DNA of 6,070 bases from Bacteroidales bacterium (lineage in GTDB: Bacteria; Bacteroidota; Bacteroidia; Bacteroidales; JAADJA01), in assembly GCA_021106665.1 (NCBI GenBank), contig JAIOTR010000262.1, positions 1 to 6,070 on the forward strand, written 5' to 3'. Positions 5,414-6,070 of this stretch are shown here, piece by piece; position 1 is the first letter of the stretch, and every line of letters starts with the position of its first letter. The notes under the pieces are model-generated. The model was not told the DNA's origin. It ran no database searches and worked only from the letters and a program-made list of their open reading frames with translations. The position numbers were made by a program, and so were the translations under genes.

Positions 5414-5991
5414 TCAAATCCAGCAGAACCTGACCCAGATTCAAAAGCCCAACCAATAAGTTTACCATCTGGTTCTAAAGCTACCTGAATATAAGCAAGT
5501 GGTACATATCCTTTGTTTGAAATGTTCATTACACCATCTGCATAAGCTCTCATAACCAAGACAGGGCTTTTAATACTTTCATCAAAAAAGGAGCCTCCCA
5601 TAAACATAAAGTCAGCACAAAAAATTCCAAATTTTCCTTTTAGATTTGATTGCACATATAGCATCTGGTTTTCCTTAATTCCATTTAGTTGTTCAGAAAC
5701 CTGGGAATAAATATTATTTAATGTTTCATCATTAATTTTGTAATTCAGCATACCACTAGTAGAGGAACCATAAGAATATTTAAAATAATTAATATCTTCA
5801 ACAGTATCTTTAAACATGGTAAGTAGTTTTTTAACATACTGTGGTTCAATTTTAAAACTTTCCAATACTTCCATTTTCTCACTCTCCCTTACAATGATTT
5901 TTGTTCTATTATCCTTATAAGTTATAGTAGAAGTGATTTGGCTAGTACAAGAAAACAGAATAACACAAAATAAAAATAAATAACCTTTCAT
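5401..5991 (-). CDS. Predicted lipoprotein, 196 aa, function unknown
   Basis: I place the start at the ATG at 5989-5991, giving MKGYLFLFCVILFSC: two Lys/Gly residues, a hydrophobic core and a lipobox LFSC with Cys15 lipidated. A longer reading would need a TTG at 6013-6015, would add eight basic residues before the signal and would overlap the preceding frame, so it is less likely. The mature protein starts with strand-like ITSTITYKD, continues through a charged helical part (EPQYVKKLLTMFKDTVEDIN) and a long helix around SEQLNGIKENQ, then reaches a glycine/aromatic strand region: KGKFGIFCADFMFMGGSFF, VLVMRAYADGVMNIS, AYIQVALEPDGKLIGWAFE. It ends GSGSAGFEKDK. The mature part has one further cysteine. 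I do not recognise a family. Its start is 10 bases past the stop of the frame entering from the right edge, suggesting an operon. Very A/T-rich codon use. Confidence 0.78.
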   Translation of the reverse strand: MKGYLFLFCVILFSCTSQITSTITYKDNRTKIIVRESEKMEVLESFKIEPQYVKKLLTMFKDTVEDINYFKYSYGSSTSGMLNYKINDETLNNIYSQVSEQLNGIKENQMLYVQSNLKGKFGIFCADFMFMGGSFFDESIKSPVLVMRAYADGVMNISNKGYVPLAYIQVALEPDGKLIGWAFESGSGSAGFEKDK

Positions 5992-6001
5992 TTTTCTAAT
6001 T

Positions 6002-6070
6002 TTATAAACTTCCAATTATTATTACAGTAATTAATATTCCAATCCAAATGGCTGTGGTTGTTGTTTGATC
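6002..6070 (-). CDS. Probable C-terminal end of a membrane protein (partial, start beyond window)
   Basis: On the minus strand the frame entering from base 6070 reads DQTTTTAIWIGILITVIIIG, then SL and TAA at 6002-6004. A polar lead of about six residues and a hydrophobic run of about 16 look like a last transmembrane helix ending at the membrane. The stop lies 10 bases before the ATG of the 196-residue lipoprotein, typical operon spacing. Only 22 codons are visible, and a frame this long stays open by chance quite often, so the call rests on the hydrophobic pattern and spacing. Confidence 0.4.
   Translation of the reverse strand, partial: DQTTTTAIWIGILITVIIIGSL

Noticed and set aside
5992..6015. 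Upstream TTG start giving a 204-residue form of the second lipoprotein
   Set aside because: The internal ATG at 5989-5991 gives a canonical short lipoprotein signal, and the TTG form would overlap the preceding frame.

Overview
The window looks like a piece of a Bacteroidota chromosome. The best evidence is the 802-residue secreted protein at 2353-4761, which ends in a type IX secretion (T9SS) type A sorting domain, a C-terminal signal essentially confined to this phylum. Low G+C intergenic DNA, weak or absent Shine-Dalgarno sequences before most genes and several small lipoproteins agree with this. The species cannot be named from the sequence.

Layout. (1) 1-1446, plus strand: the 3' three-quarters of a YitJ-type fusion of homocysteine S-methyltransferase with 5,10-methylenetetrahydrofolate reductase, a core methionine/one-carbon enzyme whose start lies outside the window. 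(2) 1493-1900, minus strand: a compact convergent pair of small genes. One is an 83-residue protein with a GTG start. The other, upstream of it, is a 43-residue tail-anchored membrane protein that is easily missed by size cut-offs; it has the best ribosome binding site in the window. A likely terminator hairpin lies just beyond the pair. (3) 1901-2352: 452 bases without a convincing gene, holding an imperfect 39-base inverted repeat and an unusual array of degenerate 7/8-base TTGGTTAA-like words. (4) 2353-4761, plus strand: a modular cell-surface or secreted protein made of a signal peptide, seven 51-residue calcium-loop repeats that should close into a seven-bladed beta-propeller, an Ig-like domain, three HYR-like beta-sandwich modules (two of them a recent 249-bp tandem duplication) and the T9SS tail. 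(5) 4815-6070, minus strand: two predicted lipoproteins of unknown function, preceded by what looks like the last 22 codons of a membrane protein entering from the right edge, 10 bases from the next start.

How the parts relate. The yitJ-like gene is housekeeping and visibly richer in G+C than what follows. Everything from about 1493 onward has the look of envelope or surface accessory genes: an exported adhesin-like propeller, two lipoproteins and small membrane proteins. Nothing in the sequence proves that they act together. I found no CRISPR array, tRNA, rRNA, transposase, integrase, toxin-antitoxin pair or recognisable defence gene. The least described elements are the 43/83-residue mini-operon, the TTGGTTAA word array and the lipoprotein cluster; all functional statements about those are inference.
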